This document shows positions 49,035-60,059 of a stretch of DNA of 64,000 nucleotides, one piece after another. Origin of the DNA: Gammaproteobacteria bacterium. GTDB taxonomy: Bacteria > Pseudomonadota > Gammaproteobacteria > Magnimaribacterales > AG-339-G14. The first letter of the stretch is position 1; every line of letters starts with the position of its first letter. Under the pieces are notes generated by a model, which did no database searches, was not told where the DNA came from, and worked only from the letters and a program-made list of their open reading frames with translations. Made by a program: the position numbers and the translations under genes. Location: NCBI GenBank assembly GCA_019652555.1, contig BPAJ01000001.1, positions 460,762 through 524,761 on the forward strand, in the 5' to 3' direction.

Positions 49035-49888
49035 TAATTTTGATTATTCCCCTCTCTTCTAGTCATGAAGGCTAACCTTTCAAGAAGTTGAACATCTTGT
49101 TCATTTTTAACTAGCGCACCGTAAAGTGGAGGTATTGCTTTTGATGGATCTCTATTTTTTAGAATTTCATCTGGTAAATCATCAGCCATAAGAAGCTTAA
49201 GCCAGTCAACTAACTCTGAAGTAGAAGGTTTCTTCTTTAAACCTGGTACTTTTCTAACATCAAAGAAAATATCTAAAGCTTCTTTAACAAGTTTTTCTTT
49301 AACTTTAGGATGATGAACCTTTATTATTTCCTTCATTGTTTCTCTATCTGGAAAGGAAATGTAATGAAAGAAACATCTTCTTAAAAAAGCATCAGGGAGT
49401 TCTTTTTCGTTATTACTAGATATGATAACAATTGGTCTAGTAGTTGCTTTAATTGTCTCCTTTGTTTCATAGACATAAAATTCCATTCTGTCTAATTCTT
49501 GCAACAAGTCATTTGGGAATTCAATATCAGCTTTATCTATTTCATCGATTAAAAGAACGGCTTGTTTTTCGGAAGTGAAAGCCTCCCATAATTTTCCCTT
49601 TTGAATATAATTTGAAATGTCTTTAACTCTTTCATCGCCTAATTGAGAGTCTCTTAACCTGGTTACAGCATCATATTCATATAACCCTTGTTGTGCTTTA
49701 GTAGTAGATTTAATGTGCCATTCAATGAGTGGTAAATCTAAAGATTTAGCCACTTCTAGTGCAAGCATTGTTTTACCCGTTCCAGGCTCTCCTTTTATCA
49801 ACAAAGGTCTTTCTAAAGCTATTGCCGCATTTACAGAGAGACTTAAGTCATCAGTTGCTATGTATGATTTTGTACCTTTAAATTTCAT
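49034..49888 (-). CDS. MoxR-type AAA+ ATPase
   Basis: Intact 284-residue ATPase. Walker A LLIKGEPGTGKTMLALEVAK, Walker B VLLIDEIDKADIEF, sensor 1 IVIISSNNEKELPDAFLRRC with arginine finger region. The MoxR family assists maturation of enzyme complexes, acting with a VWA partner. It is the upstream gene of the pair with the CoxE-like gene and starts 55 bases after the thioesterase gene. Which target enzyme it serves is not visible; the P450, SLC13 and acyltransferase genes nearby are not the classical partners. Confidence 0.93.
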   Translation of the reverse strand: MKFKGTKSYIATDDLSLSVNAAIALERPLLIKGEPGTGKTMLALEVAKSLDLPLIEWHIKSTTKAQQGLYEYDAVTRLRDSQLGDERVKDISNYIQKGKLWEAFTSEKQAVLLIDEIDKADIEFPNDLLQELDRMEFYVYETKETIKATTRPIVIISSNNEKELPDAFLRRCFFHYISFPDRETMKEIIKVHHPKVKEKLVKEALDIFFDVRKVPGLKKKPSTSELVDWLKLLMADDLPDEILKNRDPSKAIPPLYGALVKNEQDVQLLERLAFMTRREGNNQN

Positions 49889-49943
49889 GTATTTTCCTTA
49901 TTTGTATAATTTTTAAGAATCTATGATAACAATATTTTATGAA

Positions 49944-50750
49944 TTATTTCTTAATTCTTAATTTAGCTAATTGTTTCGATTGCCCTACTAAATTCCCACT
50001 TGAATCCCAAATCTCCCTATCTTCCTCGATATAGTTACTCGTAATAAATTCTGTTTTTGCAATAACCTTGAGAGGACCAGGCTTAGGAATGTTTCTTATA
50101 TGTGACGTCAAAGTCAATGTGGGTACCCAGCCTACAGTACCCATTTTATTGAATATTGGTGGAGTAGTTGCATCTAGGAAAAGAATTAATCCAAAAAGAT
50201 CAACGATTCCTCCATCTTTCCATCCCATAAACAGTTTTAGCGTAGCTTTATTTTCTTCACTGGGATTTTTCCACCATAGAGAATCTAAACAATATTTTTT
50301 CTCTAAGTTTTTATCTAATTTGGGATTGAAACCTTCTTTGTAAGGAACCTGAATACAATTTTCATAAGGATCAAATTTTGGTTCTAACCTGAGATTGTTA
50401 TTGAGTCCTTTCATTTTAGAAAAATCTGTAAAAGTTACAGTACAAAATATTTTTAATATTCCATTTTGTTTGAGTGATACATGCGCGGTAGAGGTGCTTT
50501 TAGTTGACGCAATTTTGGTTATTTGGATATCAGCAGAACCAAACTCAACTCTATCAATATAATTTGCTGATAAAACTAATGGATCTTTATGAGACAAGGC
50601 TTTGGAGCAAGCCTTTGCAATTAAAGCCATTGAATAGCCACCATTTGCAGTTTGTCCAATACTCCAATTTTCAGAAATATTTGCTGTAAAATTATCTTCA
50701 GATAAAAGTTTTACATCGATGTCTTTTTCAAAAATCTTTGAGATACTCAT
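49944..50750 (-). CDS. Acyl-CoA thioesterase-like double hotdog protein
   Basis: Intact 268-residue protein with two hotdog folds. The N-terminal domain carries NWSIGQTANGGYSMALIAKA with the HxGG/NGGY type loop; the second domain carries GMKDGGIVDLFGL-like and PKPGPLKVIAKTEFITSNYI. The layout matches TesB-like 4HBT_3 thioesterases, which cleave acyl-CoA. The catalytic Asp/Thr/Gln triad cannot be confirmed by eye. It is divergent from tatD, with 23 bases between. Confidence 0.82.
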   Translation of the reverse strand: MSISKIFEKDIDVKLLSEDNFTANISENWSIGQTANGGYSMALIAKACSKALSHKDPLVLSANYIDRVEFGSADIQITKIASTKSTSTAHVSLKQNGILKIFCTVTFTDFSKMKGLNNNLRLEPKFDPYENCIQVPYKEGFNPKLDKNLEKKYCLDSLWWKNPSEENKATLKLFMGWKDGGIVDLFGLILFLDATTPPIFNKMGTVGWVPTLTLTSHIRNIPKPGPLKVIAKTEFITSNYIEEDREIWDSSGNLVGQSKQLAKLRIKK

Positions 50751-50773
50751 ATTCTGTTTAATTATAGGTATTA

Positions 50774-51559
50774 ATGGAAGAAATTTCTTATTTTGACATA
50801 GGTGCTAATTTAACTCATGAATCTTTTCAAAATGATTTCAATGAAGTTATAAATGAAGCAAAAAAAAATAATCTAAAAAAAATTTGTATAACCAGTACCT
50901 CGATAGAAGATACCAAAACATCTTTAGATATTGTTGAAAAAGATAGTGATTTTTTTATTACAACCTGTGGAGTACATCCGCATTATGCAGATTCTTTCAA
51001 AAATACTGACATAAAAAAAATTAAAGATTTATGCATTCATCCCTCTGTCAAAGCAATCGGAGAAACAGGATTAGACTTTAATAGAAATTTTTCTGATAAA
51101 AAGAATCAAATTCGATGTTTCAAATCTCAAATTGAGATAGCGCAGGAATTTTCTTTGCCTCTTTTTATGCATCAAAGAGATGCCCATGAAGATTTTATAA
51201 AATGTTTTAAAAATATAGATCTTAATGTAAATGCTGTAGTTCATTGTTTTACTGAAAATGAAAGTAAATTTTATGAATACCTAGATATTGGTTTTTGGAT
51301 TGGCCTAACTGGATGGATATGCGATCCAGTCAGAGGAAAGCATATGGATGATTTGCTTTCAACCATGCCTTTAGACAGAGTCATGATTGAAACTGACTCA
51401 CCATACTTATTGCCTAAAAATTTAAAAGTAAAAGGTAGAAGAAATGAACCAAAATTTATCGAAGAAGTTGCGAAAAGAATAGCTGATTTACAAAAAAAGA
51501 GTTTAAAAGAAGTATCTCAGATATTTTATGAAAACAGTTTGAGATTTTTTAATCTCTAA
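50774..51559 (+). CDS. TatD-family metal-dependent nuclease
   Basis: Intact 261-residue TIM-barrel hydrolase. Opening FDIGANLTHESFQNDFN, then TCGVHPHYADSF, IGETGLDFNRNFSDK, MHQRDAHEDF, VVHCFTENESKF and MIETDSPYLLPKNLK: the full set of metal-binding His/Glu/Asp residues of TatD/YcfH/YjjV. Acts as 3'-5' exonuclease or DNase in repair and turnover. It is closest to TatD itself by the FDIGANLT start. The stop overlaps the convergent CaiB-type gene by four bases. Confidence 0.93.
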   Translation: MEEISYFDIGANLTHESFQNDFNEVINEAKKNNLKKICITSTSIEDTKTSLDIVEKDSDFFITTCGVHPHYADSFKNTDIKKIKDLCIHPSVKAIGETGLDFNRNFSDKKNQIRCFKSQIEIAQEFSLPLFMHQRDAHEDFIKCFKNIDLNVNAVVHCFTENESKFYEYLDIGFWIGLTGWICDPVRGKHMDDLLSTMPLDRVMIETDSPYLLPKNLKVKGRRNEPKFIEEVAKRIADLQKKSLKEVSQIFYENSLRFFNL

Positions 51560-52689
51560 GATTTAGAAATAATTTCTTTGCTTAAAAGCTCCTCGATTTT
51601 TTCTTCATATCCAATAGATTTCATTATTTCTTCAGTATGTGTTCCAATTTTTACAGGAGCATGACTTACTTCACTCTTCGTATAAGAGAATTTTGGAGCT
51701 GGAGAAGGTTGTGTAACATTTTCTAAAGTGAAGAAAGAATTTCTTTCAGTATTATGTTTATGATTTATTGCTTCCTCCATAGAGAGTACAGGTGCAAAAC
51801 ATATATCAGTTCCCTCCATTATCTCACACCATTCTTCACGCGTTTTTTCTTTGAATCTTTGTTCTAAGTTGATTCGTAAATTTGGCCATGAATTTTTATC
51901 CATTTGATTATCAAATTCTTTTTCATCTATATTCATTTTTTCTCTTAATAAAGCATAAAATTGGGGCTCGATAGATCCTATGGAAACGAATTTTCCGTCT
52001 TTGCATTCATAACAACCATAAAAGTGTGCGGCTCCATCAAGAAGATTAGAGTCCCTAGAATCTGTCCATATTCCAGAGCTCATCATCCCATACATCATGC
52101 TCATTAATAATGCAGAGCCTTCTGTCATGGCAGCATCAATAACCTGACCTTTTCCTTCTTTATTAACTGTATTTAAAGCTGCACATATGCCTAAAGCTAG
52201 AAGCATGCCTCCTCCACCGAAATCGCCAATGAGATTTAAAGGGGGTGGAGGTGGAGAACCTTTTTTTCCTATAGCCCCTAAAACGCCGCTTAAAGCGATG
52301 TAGTTAATGTCATGACCTGCAGCATTCGATAAAGGACCATTTTGGCCCCATCCAGTCATTCTTCCAAAAATTAATTTAGAGTTTATTTTAAGAAGCTCAT
52401 CGGGACCAAGATTGTTCTTTTCCATAACTCCTGGTCTAAATCCTTCAATTAAAACATCAGCAGATTGAATGAGTTTTTTTATAATTTCTTGCCCTTCAGT
52501 TTTTCTTATATCCACGGTCATCGATTTTTTTCCTCTGGACGCAATATCAGAATTTGATCCTCTTCCAACAGCATTTATTCTTTCCACTGAAATTACTTCT
52601 GCTCCCATATCAGCTAAAATCATGCCGCAAAAAGGGGCTGGTCCTATACCGGCCATTTCAATAACTTTAATATCTTTAAGTGGTCCCAC
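51556..52689 (-). CDS. CaiB/BaiF-type CoA transferase, alpha-methylacyl-CoA racemase-like
   Basis: Type III CoA transferase superfamily. Opening LKDIKVIEMAGIGPAPFCGM, then VISVERINAVGRGSN and MTGWGQNGPLSNAAGHDINY with PPPPPLNLIGDFGGGGM. GHDINY and the GDxxGG motif are shared with alpha-methylacyl-CoA racemase (AMACR), which converts 2R- to 2S-methylacyl-CoA during branched-chain or sterol side-chain oxidation. I use GTG at 52687-52689 because GGGAGAG ends about six bases before it; the track's TTG at 52704 has none. It overlaps the MMPL gene end by 14 bases. About 377 residues, intact. Confidence 0.88.
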   Translation of the reverse strand: MGPLKDIKVIEMAGIGPAPFCGMILADMGAEVISVERINAVGRGSNSDIASRGKKSMTVDIRKTEGQEIIKKLIQSADVLIEGFRPGVMEKNNLGPDELLKINSKLIFGRMTGWGQNGPLSNAAGHDINYIALSGVLGAIGKKGSPPPPPLNLIGDFGGGGMLLALGICAALNTVNKEGKGQVIDAAMTEGSALLMSMMYGMMSSGIWTDSRDSNLLDGAAHFYGCYECKDGKFVSIGSIEPQFYALLREKMNIDEKEFDNQMDKNSWPNLRINLEQRFKEKTREEWCEIMEGTDICFAPVLSMEEAINHKHNTERNSFFTLENVTQPSPAPKFSYTKSEVSHAPVKIGTHTEEIMKSIGYEEKIEELLSKEIISKS

Positions 52690-55134
52690 GCGAATCTCTC
52701 CCAAAAGGTTTTAAATGTCTAATCAGTACAGGAAGTAACATTAAAGCAGCAAGAATTGCCACGATCATAGAAAAAGAAGTGAAAATTCCAAAAAATACAC
52801 TTGGATTAAAATTTGAACTCACTAAAATCATAAATCCCAATACAATAGTTAAAGAAGTATAAAACATTGCACGGCCAATTGTAGAGTGGCTATTTTTTAT
52901 AGCTAAATCATAATTATTATTTTGCTCATATTCTTTTAAGAACCTATGGACGTAGTGGATAGTGTTATCTACACCTATCCCTATACTTATTGCAGCAACA
53001 GTTACTGTCATGATATCTATTGGTATTCCAGACCATCCAATTATTCCCAAAACACTTGAGGCAGATAGTAAATTAGGAATCATAGCTATGATTGCCATAT
53101 AAAGTGACCTAAATAAAATGATGAACATTGCAAAAATAGCAGCAAAAACTATCGAAAGACTTCCAATTAATGATTGAAATAAGCTTTGAAGAAGATTGTT
53201 ATAAATTACAGAAATTCCTGATAAGTAAAATTGATCTTCAGTTAATTCATAATTTTTAATTAAATCGTTTTTGACCTCTTCAATTAAATTTTTTCTATTT
53301 AAACCGTCCATAGACTCAATTACTCTTGCTGATAATCTGACTTGATTGTCATCTTCTGATATAAAAGAACTAAGAAGTTGATTATTTATGTCCTCTGGTA
53401 AAACTTTCCTTAGAAGTGCAAGTTCAAGATCGTCAAGTTTATTTCCTTTTACTATTTCAGCTAATTTTATTGCACTTGAAACAGATAAAACCTTCCCTAT
53501 TTCTGGTCTAGCCTCTAAATAATCGTGTATTTCTTCGAGGTAAGACAAGTTTTGTGAGTTAAACCAATAACCATATTGTTCAGTTTCTAATCCAAAATCG
53601 TCAAAATCATCTTCTGATTCATAATCATTTTCAAAATTATTTTCAGGTGCAGAAATAATAATATCCAGAGGAGCTGTGCCCCCTAGTTTTTTGTCAATTA
53701 GAGAAAGGCCTTTATAAATTTCTGTTGTGGGTTTGAAATAGTCAATAAATTTATTTTCAACACTTAACTTATTAATACCTACTATAGAAAAGATAAATCC
53801 AAGTAAAGATATCAATAAGATAATATTTTTAAATCTAACAACCAATGAATTTATCCAAGTTGTGAATCCAGAAGAATAATCAATATTTGTATCTTTTAAG
53901 TTTTTATTCATTAATGATGCAAGAGAACCAAAGAAGACAAAAGATACAGAAAAGGCAATAAAAATACTAAGCACCATCAGTAGTCCAAAATCTATAATAG
54001 GTCTGATATCGCTTATAATTAAAGATGCAAAAGCAACCATCGTTGTTAGAGCGGTGTACAAACAAGGAAGAAACATTTGTGAGAGCGTCCTCTTTAGAGC
54101 TTCATTGTGAGAAATATCGTTGAATTTTGAAGTAATTTCTCTATATCGAACAACTAAATGAACAGTTAAAGAAATTCCAATGATCATCAGCAAGGCAATA
54201 AAGTTTGCCGAAACTACTGTAACTTTCCATCCTATCCAGCTGATAAGGCCTGTTGTGAAAAGAGCTGACAATCCAGCAGAGACTAAGGGTACGATAACCC
54301 ATCTAAATTGCCTAAAGATTATTGAAAGAATTAAAACAAACATAAAGAAAACTGCTACACCAAAAGTGAATAAATCCTGTTGAATCATTTTGATCGTATC
54401 GTGGGCAATCATAGCCCCTCCTCCTAAGAAGATTTCTCCGTAACCTTCATAGTCTTTTGTTATTCTTCTAACTTCATTAATAAGCGTCGCTTCATTTATA
54501 AGATTAATTTGTTTCTGCTCTTCTATTTGAAAATCGAGACTTTCAAGATCTTGCTTAAAAGACTTCTCTTCAATCAAGTTTTTTGATCTAAAAGCTCATA
54601 TCTTTTTGAAATCAATTTTTGATATGATTCATTAGGTTTTAAGGTCATTTGCAATGCGATGGTTTTTAAGTCCTTACTAATTAAAAGGCCTCTGTATACC
54701 TCATTGGTTTCAAATTCATACTTAGCTTTAGTTAAATCAACATCATCTGTTGATAAAGTAACCACATTTTCTGCTAATTCATTTATAGATTGTTCCGAGT
54801 AAGAGAGAAGAGGTACATCAAATAAACTAAGAACATTACTTATACCATCGACTTCTTTAAGTTTACCAACAAGGTTTTCTAAAAGAGATATTGTCTCATT
54901 TGTAAAAATGTTCTTATTGGGCGTAAAAGCAATAACAAGAAAATCACTTGATCCATATTTTCGTGAATTTTCTCTATATATTTTTAAATCTGGGTCATTA
55001 TCAAGTAATAACGTATCTGATGATGCATCTAACTGAAATCTAGGTAACCCAATAATACTGATTATCGATAGAGCAAATAAAAGAAAAATGAAAAATTTTG
55101 ATTTATCGACTAGAAAATTAAAAATATTATTCAT
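52676..55134 (-). CDS. MMPL/RND-superfamily exporter (one frameshift)
   Basis: Large inner-membrane transporter with twelve helices. The N-terminal fragment (55134-54574) has helix 1, then a periplasmic loop starting LDASSDTLLLDNDPDLKIYR. The rest (52676-54577) has helices 2-6, a second large periplasmic loop, and helices 7-12 with the motif GIGVDNTIHYVHRFLKE. The two fragments join at YELLDQK by one indel near 54577. Restored length is about 819 residues. MMPL/HpnN-like proteins move lipids, hopanoids or siderophores. It lies in one transcript with trhO upstream (8-base overlap) and the AMACR-like gene downstream, which fits a lipid role. Confidence 0.9.
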
Positions 55135-55990
55135 GAACCTTCAAGTCAAACTGTTTTTGACGCTCTGCATATCTAATTCTATCCGATTCGGATTTCTCAA
55201 AAACATTTATGGCAAGATATGCCTTTCTGATATTCCCTTTTTCAAATCTTCATTTGAAAGAGGTCTTCTACATGCATAACATTGTTTATAATCGCCTGGT
55301 TCGAGATCTTTAGTAACAGTTACTCTTTCGTCAAAGACAAAACAATCGCCATTCCAAATAGATTTATCTTTTGCTTTGGATAAAAATTTAAAATTCCTCC
55401 TTGAAGTTGATGTATGTCAGTAAGACCTTCTACTTCAAAAGAGTGAAGTGCTTTTTCACATCTAATCCCACCCGTACAAAAATGCCAATATTTTTCCCTT
55501 TAAATTTAGATTTTTTTTTTTTACAAAATCTTTAAATTCTCTGAAGTTTTTAGTATTAGGTGAAATAGAATTTTTAAAAGTTCCAACTTTATTCTCATAA
55601 TCATTTCTTACATCGATAATGATGTTATTTGGATCTTCTACAAAATTAGACCATTCTAAGGGAGTCAAATAGTTCCCTTGATAATCAAAGGATCTGCCTT
55701 TTGGTTCCAGATGGTACTAATTCCTGTCTTTTTTATTTTTAATCTCTTAAATGGAGAAATATCTGAAATTGAAAAGCGAAATTTTATGGTCCCAATTGAA
55801 TCATTTAAGAATTCATTTAATTCTTCTAAGGACTCTCTCTTTCAGAAGAAACAGTAGCATTAACTCCCTCTGGTGTGAGGATGATTGTCCCTTTAATTTT
55901 TCTTTTAGAGCAATAATCTCTCAACGAATCTTCGAGTTCTTTATATCCTGAGAATTCAAAGCACTTATAGAAAGTTCCTATCTGAAACAT
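55127..55990 (-). CDS. trhO: tRNA uridine 34 hydroxylase TrhO / rhodanese protein (frameshifted)
   Basis: Rhodanese-domain protein that hydroxylates U34 of some tRNAs (YceA/TrhO). Start at 55988-55990: [20 protein letters not shown], then [16 protein letters not shown] and [20 protein letters not shown]. The rhodanese core is [20 protein letters not shown], and in the right frame the active loop reads [12 protein letters not shown]. Then a Cys-rich C-terminal region. Four or more frame changes near 55720, 55490, 55400 and 55290 scatter it, so the track shows only a 68-residue piece. The stop overlaps the MMPL start by 8 bases. Restored length is 288 residues, near the family norm. Confidence 0.85.
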
Positions 55991-56004
55991 AATTTAATTT
56001 CAAT

Positions 56005-56310
56005 TTACTCTGATCCACCAAGACAATCTGGAGAATCTGAACTTGATTGATTATTTTTATCCCATTCTATTTTTGTGAAAGGATGAATTGCAATGGCATG
56101 AATAAGCTTCATTTCTTCATTTAATGCTTTATAGATCAACTGATGTCGTTGTACAGGCCTCATATTTTCAAAATCGTTAGAAACTACGATTACTTTGAAA
56201 TGTGACTCTGCTCCATCTGGAACATTATGATTTGGACTTTCATTTATAACCTCTACATACAGAGAAGATATTTGAGTCTTTAATTTTTCTTCTATTTTAT
56301 CTTTTATCAT
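56005..56310 (-). CDS. bolA: BolA-family protein
   Basis: Intact 101-residue BolA fold. Opening IKDKIEEKLKTQISSLYVEV, then HNVPDGAESHFKVIVVSNDF with the family His, and RHQLIYKALNEEMKLIHAIA. BolA proteins bind 2Fe-2S clusters together with monothiol glutaredoxins and affect envelope shape and stress. It lies between trhO and a GPH symporter gene on the minus strand with 14 and 1 bases of spacing. The C-terminus ends CLGGSE, a short extra tail with Cys. Confidence 0.93.
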   Translation of the reverse strand: MIKDKIEEKLKTQISSLYVEVINESPNHNVPDGAESHFKVIVVSNDFENMRPVQRHQLIYKALNEEMKLIHAIAIHPFTKIEWDKNNQSSSDSPDCLGGSE

Positions 56311-56311
56311 C

Positions 56312-57740
56312 TTATTCTGTCATATCGATGTAGTTTAATTCATTTAGTTTCTCTTCATGGCTTTCCTTGGTAGTTGTAACAAAAGAGATGGTGAAAAGAG
56401 ATATTGCCCATAAAATAATTGATGCTGTTACAGCTGTTACTCCAAAAGTAAAAAGTATTTCTGAGTCTACCTGTCCCGGAACAGCATTTTCAGGCCATGC
56501 TGCGAAGGTTAAGATCATCCCTGCAGCAAAAGCTCCTGCCCCGCTCATACACTTTTGAGCAAATGATCTAGCGGCTAAAAGGGTCCCTTCCATTCTTCTT
56601 CCAGTTTTGATTTCAACTTCTTCGACCGTATCCCAAACCATTGAATTTAAAGTTGTAAAAGAAATTACAGAAGTTGCTACACCAATAAAGTGAAAAATTA
56701 AAACACCTGCAAGAACAATGGGAGAACCATTTTCCGGAAGAAATCCTAGAAGTCGTAAAATTATTATTCCATTTTCTACTGTAAGTGATGTCGCAAAGAG
56801 AAACAAAGCACCATTTTTTTTTCCAAATTTGTTTGCTAAAAAAGGAGAAACAAATAAACCTACTAAAGGCGCTAAAAACAAACTTAGACCTATAGTGAGA
56901 ATATTTAATGGTGTGAATTCCCAAAAGAAACTATAGTAATAAAGCGTCAGATTAGTTCCAATTCCACCTGCAACTCCCATCATTATCATTGCTATGAAAA
57001 GAATGATGTAATTTCTGCTGACGGTCATTGTTTCATATAATTCTTTGATAATTATTCCTAATGTTTTTCTTTCTAATTCAGGTGCATGCAAATCTTCTAT
57101 GTGTCGATGAGTCCCAGTCGCTGTCACAACTATTGCGATAAACATAATTGGACTGCAAACAAGACCATAAGTAATCCATGTATCGGCAACAAATCTGGCA
57201 TCTTGAGTGCCAGTTAGCGTACTGTATACGACAAAAATCCATAAAGAATTCCAGACAGCTAAGGCCTCCCCACCAACCAAACCAGTATCGATAAGAGAGC
57301 AAAGAACTTCTTTCAACATAATCTTTAGAAAGTTCTGGACCAAGAGCATTGCTTGGAATTTCATAAATAGTTATTGCTGTTCTAATAAAGGCTCCAACAA
57401 TCAATAAAAACCAAAACAATTCCATTTGGGTCATGTTTTCAGGAGGATCCCAGATTAAAAAGAAAGATACTGCAACAGGAATAGCAGATGCATACATCCA
57501 AGGATGCCGTCTGCCCCATTTTGATTGAGTTTTATCTGAAAAATATCCAATTAATGGATCGGAAATAGCATCAATAACTAACATCAAGAGAATCGCTAAT
57601 CCTGCTAAATTTGGGGCTAACCCAAATACTTGAACATAAACAAACAATAAAAAATAATTGAATGCATTATCTTTTATTCCATATGCTAATGAGCCAAATC
57701 CATAGAAGAATTTTGTCAAAAAGGGTAATTTTTCTCTCAT
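56312..57740 (-). CDS. GPH/MelB-type cation symporter, copy 1 (one frameshift)
   Basis: Major-facilitator glycoside-pentoside-hexuronide type carrier. Opening KLPFLTKFFYGFGSLAYGIK, then DAISDPLIGYFSDKTQSKWG with GRRHPWMYASAIPVAVSFF, and TRALGPELS-like ALGPELSKDYVERSSLLSYR. The 3' part carries GRRMEGTLLAARSFAQKC with GAFAAGMILTF, the conserved MelB end. The span is 1,429 bases, one more than 476 codons, so one base extra near 57290. A paralogue lies at 60835. Solute and coupling ion are unknown. Confidence 0.9.
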
Positions 57741-57822
57741 TGTTAAATTAATTAAAAATCAAAGCCAAGTATTACATACTTCTTTAATGTATCAATAGTC
57801 GCGATTGATTAGGTTTCTGAGG

Positions 57823-60059
57823 TTACTGATAGTTTATGTAAATCGGAGATGACCAGGCCCTTTCTTCAGACATCATCGTGCAATTATCTTCTCGAGAGGT
57901 TTTATAATTTCCATAGCAGATATTTACTTTCTTACAATTACCTTGTTCATCAAAATCGCATCTTAAATTACCCGCATTTATTCTAAGAGAGGGTTCTTCG
58001 ATGGCTCTTACGTAATAAACCGAATCTCTTTTGTCTTTAGAATAATCTTTATCAGAAAAACGTACCCTGCATCCATTTCCTCTTCAGGGCAATCTAAAAC
58101 TTTCCAAGGATCCATAATTAAATTATTTATGTCTTCTTCATTAGAATTCTGAGGAGTAATTTTTATGACTTCAATTCTGGTAATTTTATTTCTTTCTTCA
58201 GAAGGGTTATAACACTCATTTTTACATAAAGTCTTGATCTTCTCACTTGAAAGATTTCCTAATTTATAATCAGGACAACCAGGTTTTTGTTTAAAAGAAC
58301 CTAAAGCTTTAACTTCAAAAACAGGAGTTTCAGACTTTGTAATTTCTGACCCCATTGGCAGAGTTTTTGTTTGATCGATCAAATTAAACCAAAGTAAAAT
58401 TCTTGGACCGCTGGTCGCATAAGTTTCCCTTCTTTTAAAGCTCTCCCAAATTCCTTCTCTAGATCTATTTTCAACATGAACAGCTGCTAAACCACCTGTA
58501 GTAAAAAAAGATGATTGTCTTATGGGTTCCCACAAAGAAAATGGATCAGGAATATCCAATTCTTCTAAATTTACTTCTCTAGGTTGATCTGACTTTTCCT
58601 CTTGAGGAGTTAAATTTTCTTCTAAAAATTTAGCTGCTGGACCATTTGCTTCAGTTGTTACCATTCGGTCAATAGGTTTATAGCCAGTTCCTGGACGAGA
58701 TCGATGATTGTCGCTCGATGCAATGAAGCCAAATTTAAACCTTTGTTCAATACCATCTTGAGAATTTCTCAAGGCAAGGGCATATTGTGCAGAGCCTTTT
58801 GGTCGATAATTAAAAGCAGGTATAAAACAATCTTTGCATTGTCCGGAATCAAGCCATTCTTCTGGAGTAATTCCTTTAACAGCAAATTTTCCAGATAACC
58901 CTCCTTCAATATAAAGTTGCCTGGCTAATGCAGCCCTTTTATCGCAAACAGCTTCACTATTTTCATTATCAAGACACCTTTCTTTGATAATTTCGCCTGC
59001 TTGCCAACAGGAAGGTAGATAATTTTCAGAAGGCTCCGGACAAAATTGCACACTATTTTCAGTATAGCTTGCAGTCCATGGTCGATATTCCTCTGAATTA
59101 CCATGACCTGACATTATTTCAAAAGATATTTGTTTATCAGAATTGTTATGATCACTCGATAACTGCTTATCCCAGCTCGATTCGCTTGGCGTGTAGAAAC
59201 CCCAAGTATTTCCATGAGGAATCACTATAGAATCAGATTCTATTTTTTCTAAAGCAGCAAAGAGATCTTTTGGAGTTAATGCTGAGAAATAGCAAGAATT
59301 TTCTGGGTTATAAAAATCTTCTGTGCAATCTTCAGTATCAACTATATGCTCACTGAAGGTTATCAAGTCTGCATATCTGCTCCTATTTTTAAAATCCAAT
59401 AAAGCCATACTCAACATATTTGATCTTACAACTGGTAATCTTTCGGCACTTCTCATGCCATCAGTTGCAACTCCTCCAGAACCGATAGGCATTATTGGAA
59501 CAGATTCTTCATCGGTTTCTAAAAACATTACATTTTTATGTCCATAATGATTGTCTTTGTTAGGATCAATTTGTGTCCATTCAAATCCTAAAAAAGATAT
59601 TAAATCTGGTGTATCGCTATTTTCATGAATAGCATTGCATTGTCTAATTGCTTTTTTTGCTTCCATCCATTTAGTTGGTGTAGCTGCTTCAGCATGATCA
59701 GAAATAACCCAAAAGTCTAAAGCAGAACAAAATCTGGCATAGTCACAAGCATCGGAAACCGGATGAGGTCCCTCTCCATTGTTAAGGGGTAAACTCCATA
59801 AAAAAGCATCTGACGAATAGGTTGAGTGAACATGCGTATCTCCAAATAGAATTTGTTTGTTAGACAAACTATGTTCTAGTTGAGATTGGATCTTTTTTGT
59901 TAAAAGATCTTTTGGATAAGTTGCATTTACATTTGGCTCAGCTTTTTCTAAAACTCCAAAAAAACCAAAATAAAAAGCTAAAAAATATATGCCAAGAACA
60001 GAAATAATAGAAAATAAAATACCAAAAATCCAAAATATTATTCTAAGTAACATATTCAA
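57823..60059 (-). CDS. DUF3604 family protein (PHP-like metallohydrolase; one frameshift)
   Basis: N-terminal helix (MLLRIIFWIFGILFSIISVL) anchors the protein. The core begins ILFGDTHVHSTYSSDAFLWS and continues with LDFWVISDHAEAATPTKWME and FLGFEWTQIDP. The GDTHVHS and SDHAEA pairs resemble PHP-domain metal sites. Later FIASSDNHRSRPGTGYKPID is another metal-type motif. The track ends it at 58008, but a one-base change near 58040 lets it continue with Cys-containing sequence (GNLRCDFDEQGNCKKVNICY) to a TAA at 57823. Restored length is about 745 residues. The family is widespread in marine bacteria but its reaction is unknown; location is periplasmic or membrane-facing. Confidence 0.85.

Noticed and set aside
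55088-55279. 63-residue plus-strand ORF near the MMPL start
   Set aside because: It is antisense to the MMPL start and the damaged trhO end, both of which have clear protein motifs.
56613-56924. 103-residue Ser/Phe/Cys-rich minus ORF
   Set aside because: It is a frame shadow of the GPH symporter, with the composition typical of out-of-frame membrane protein DNA.
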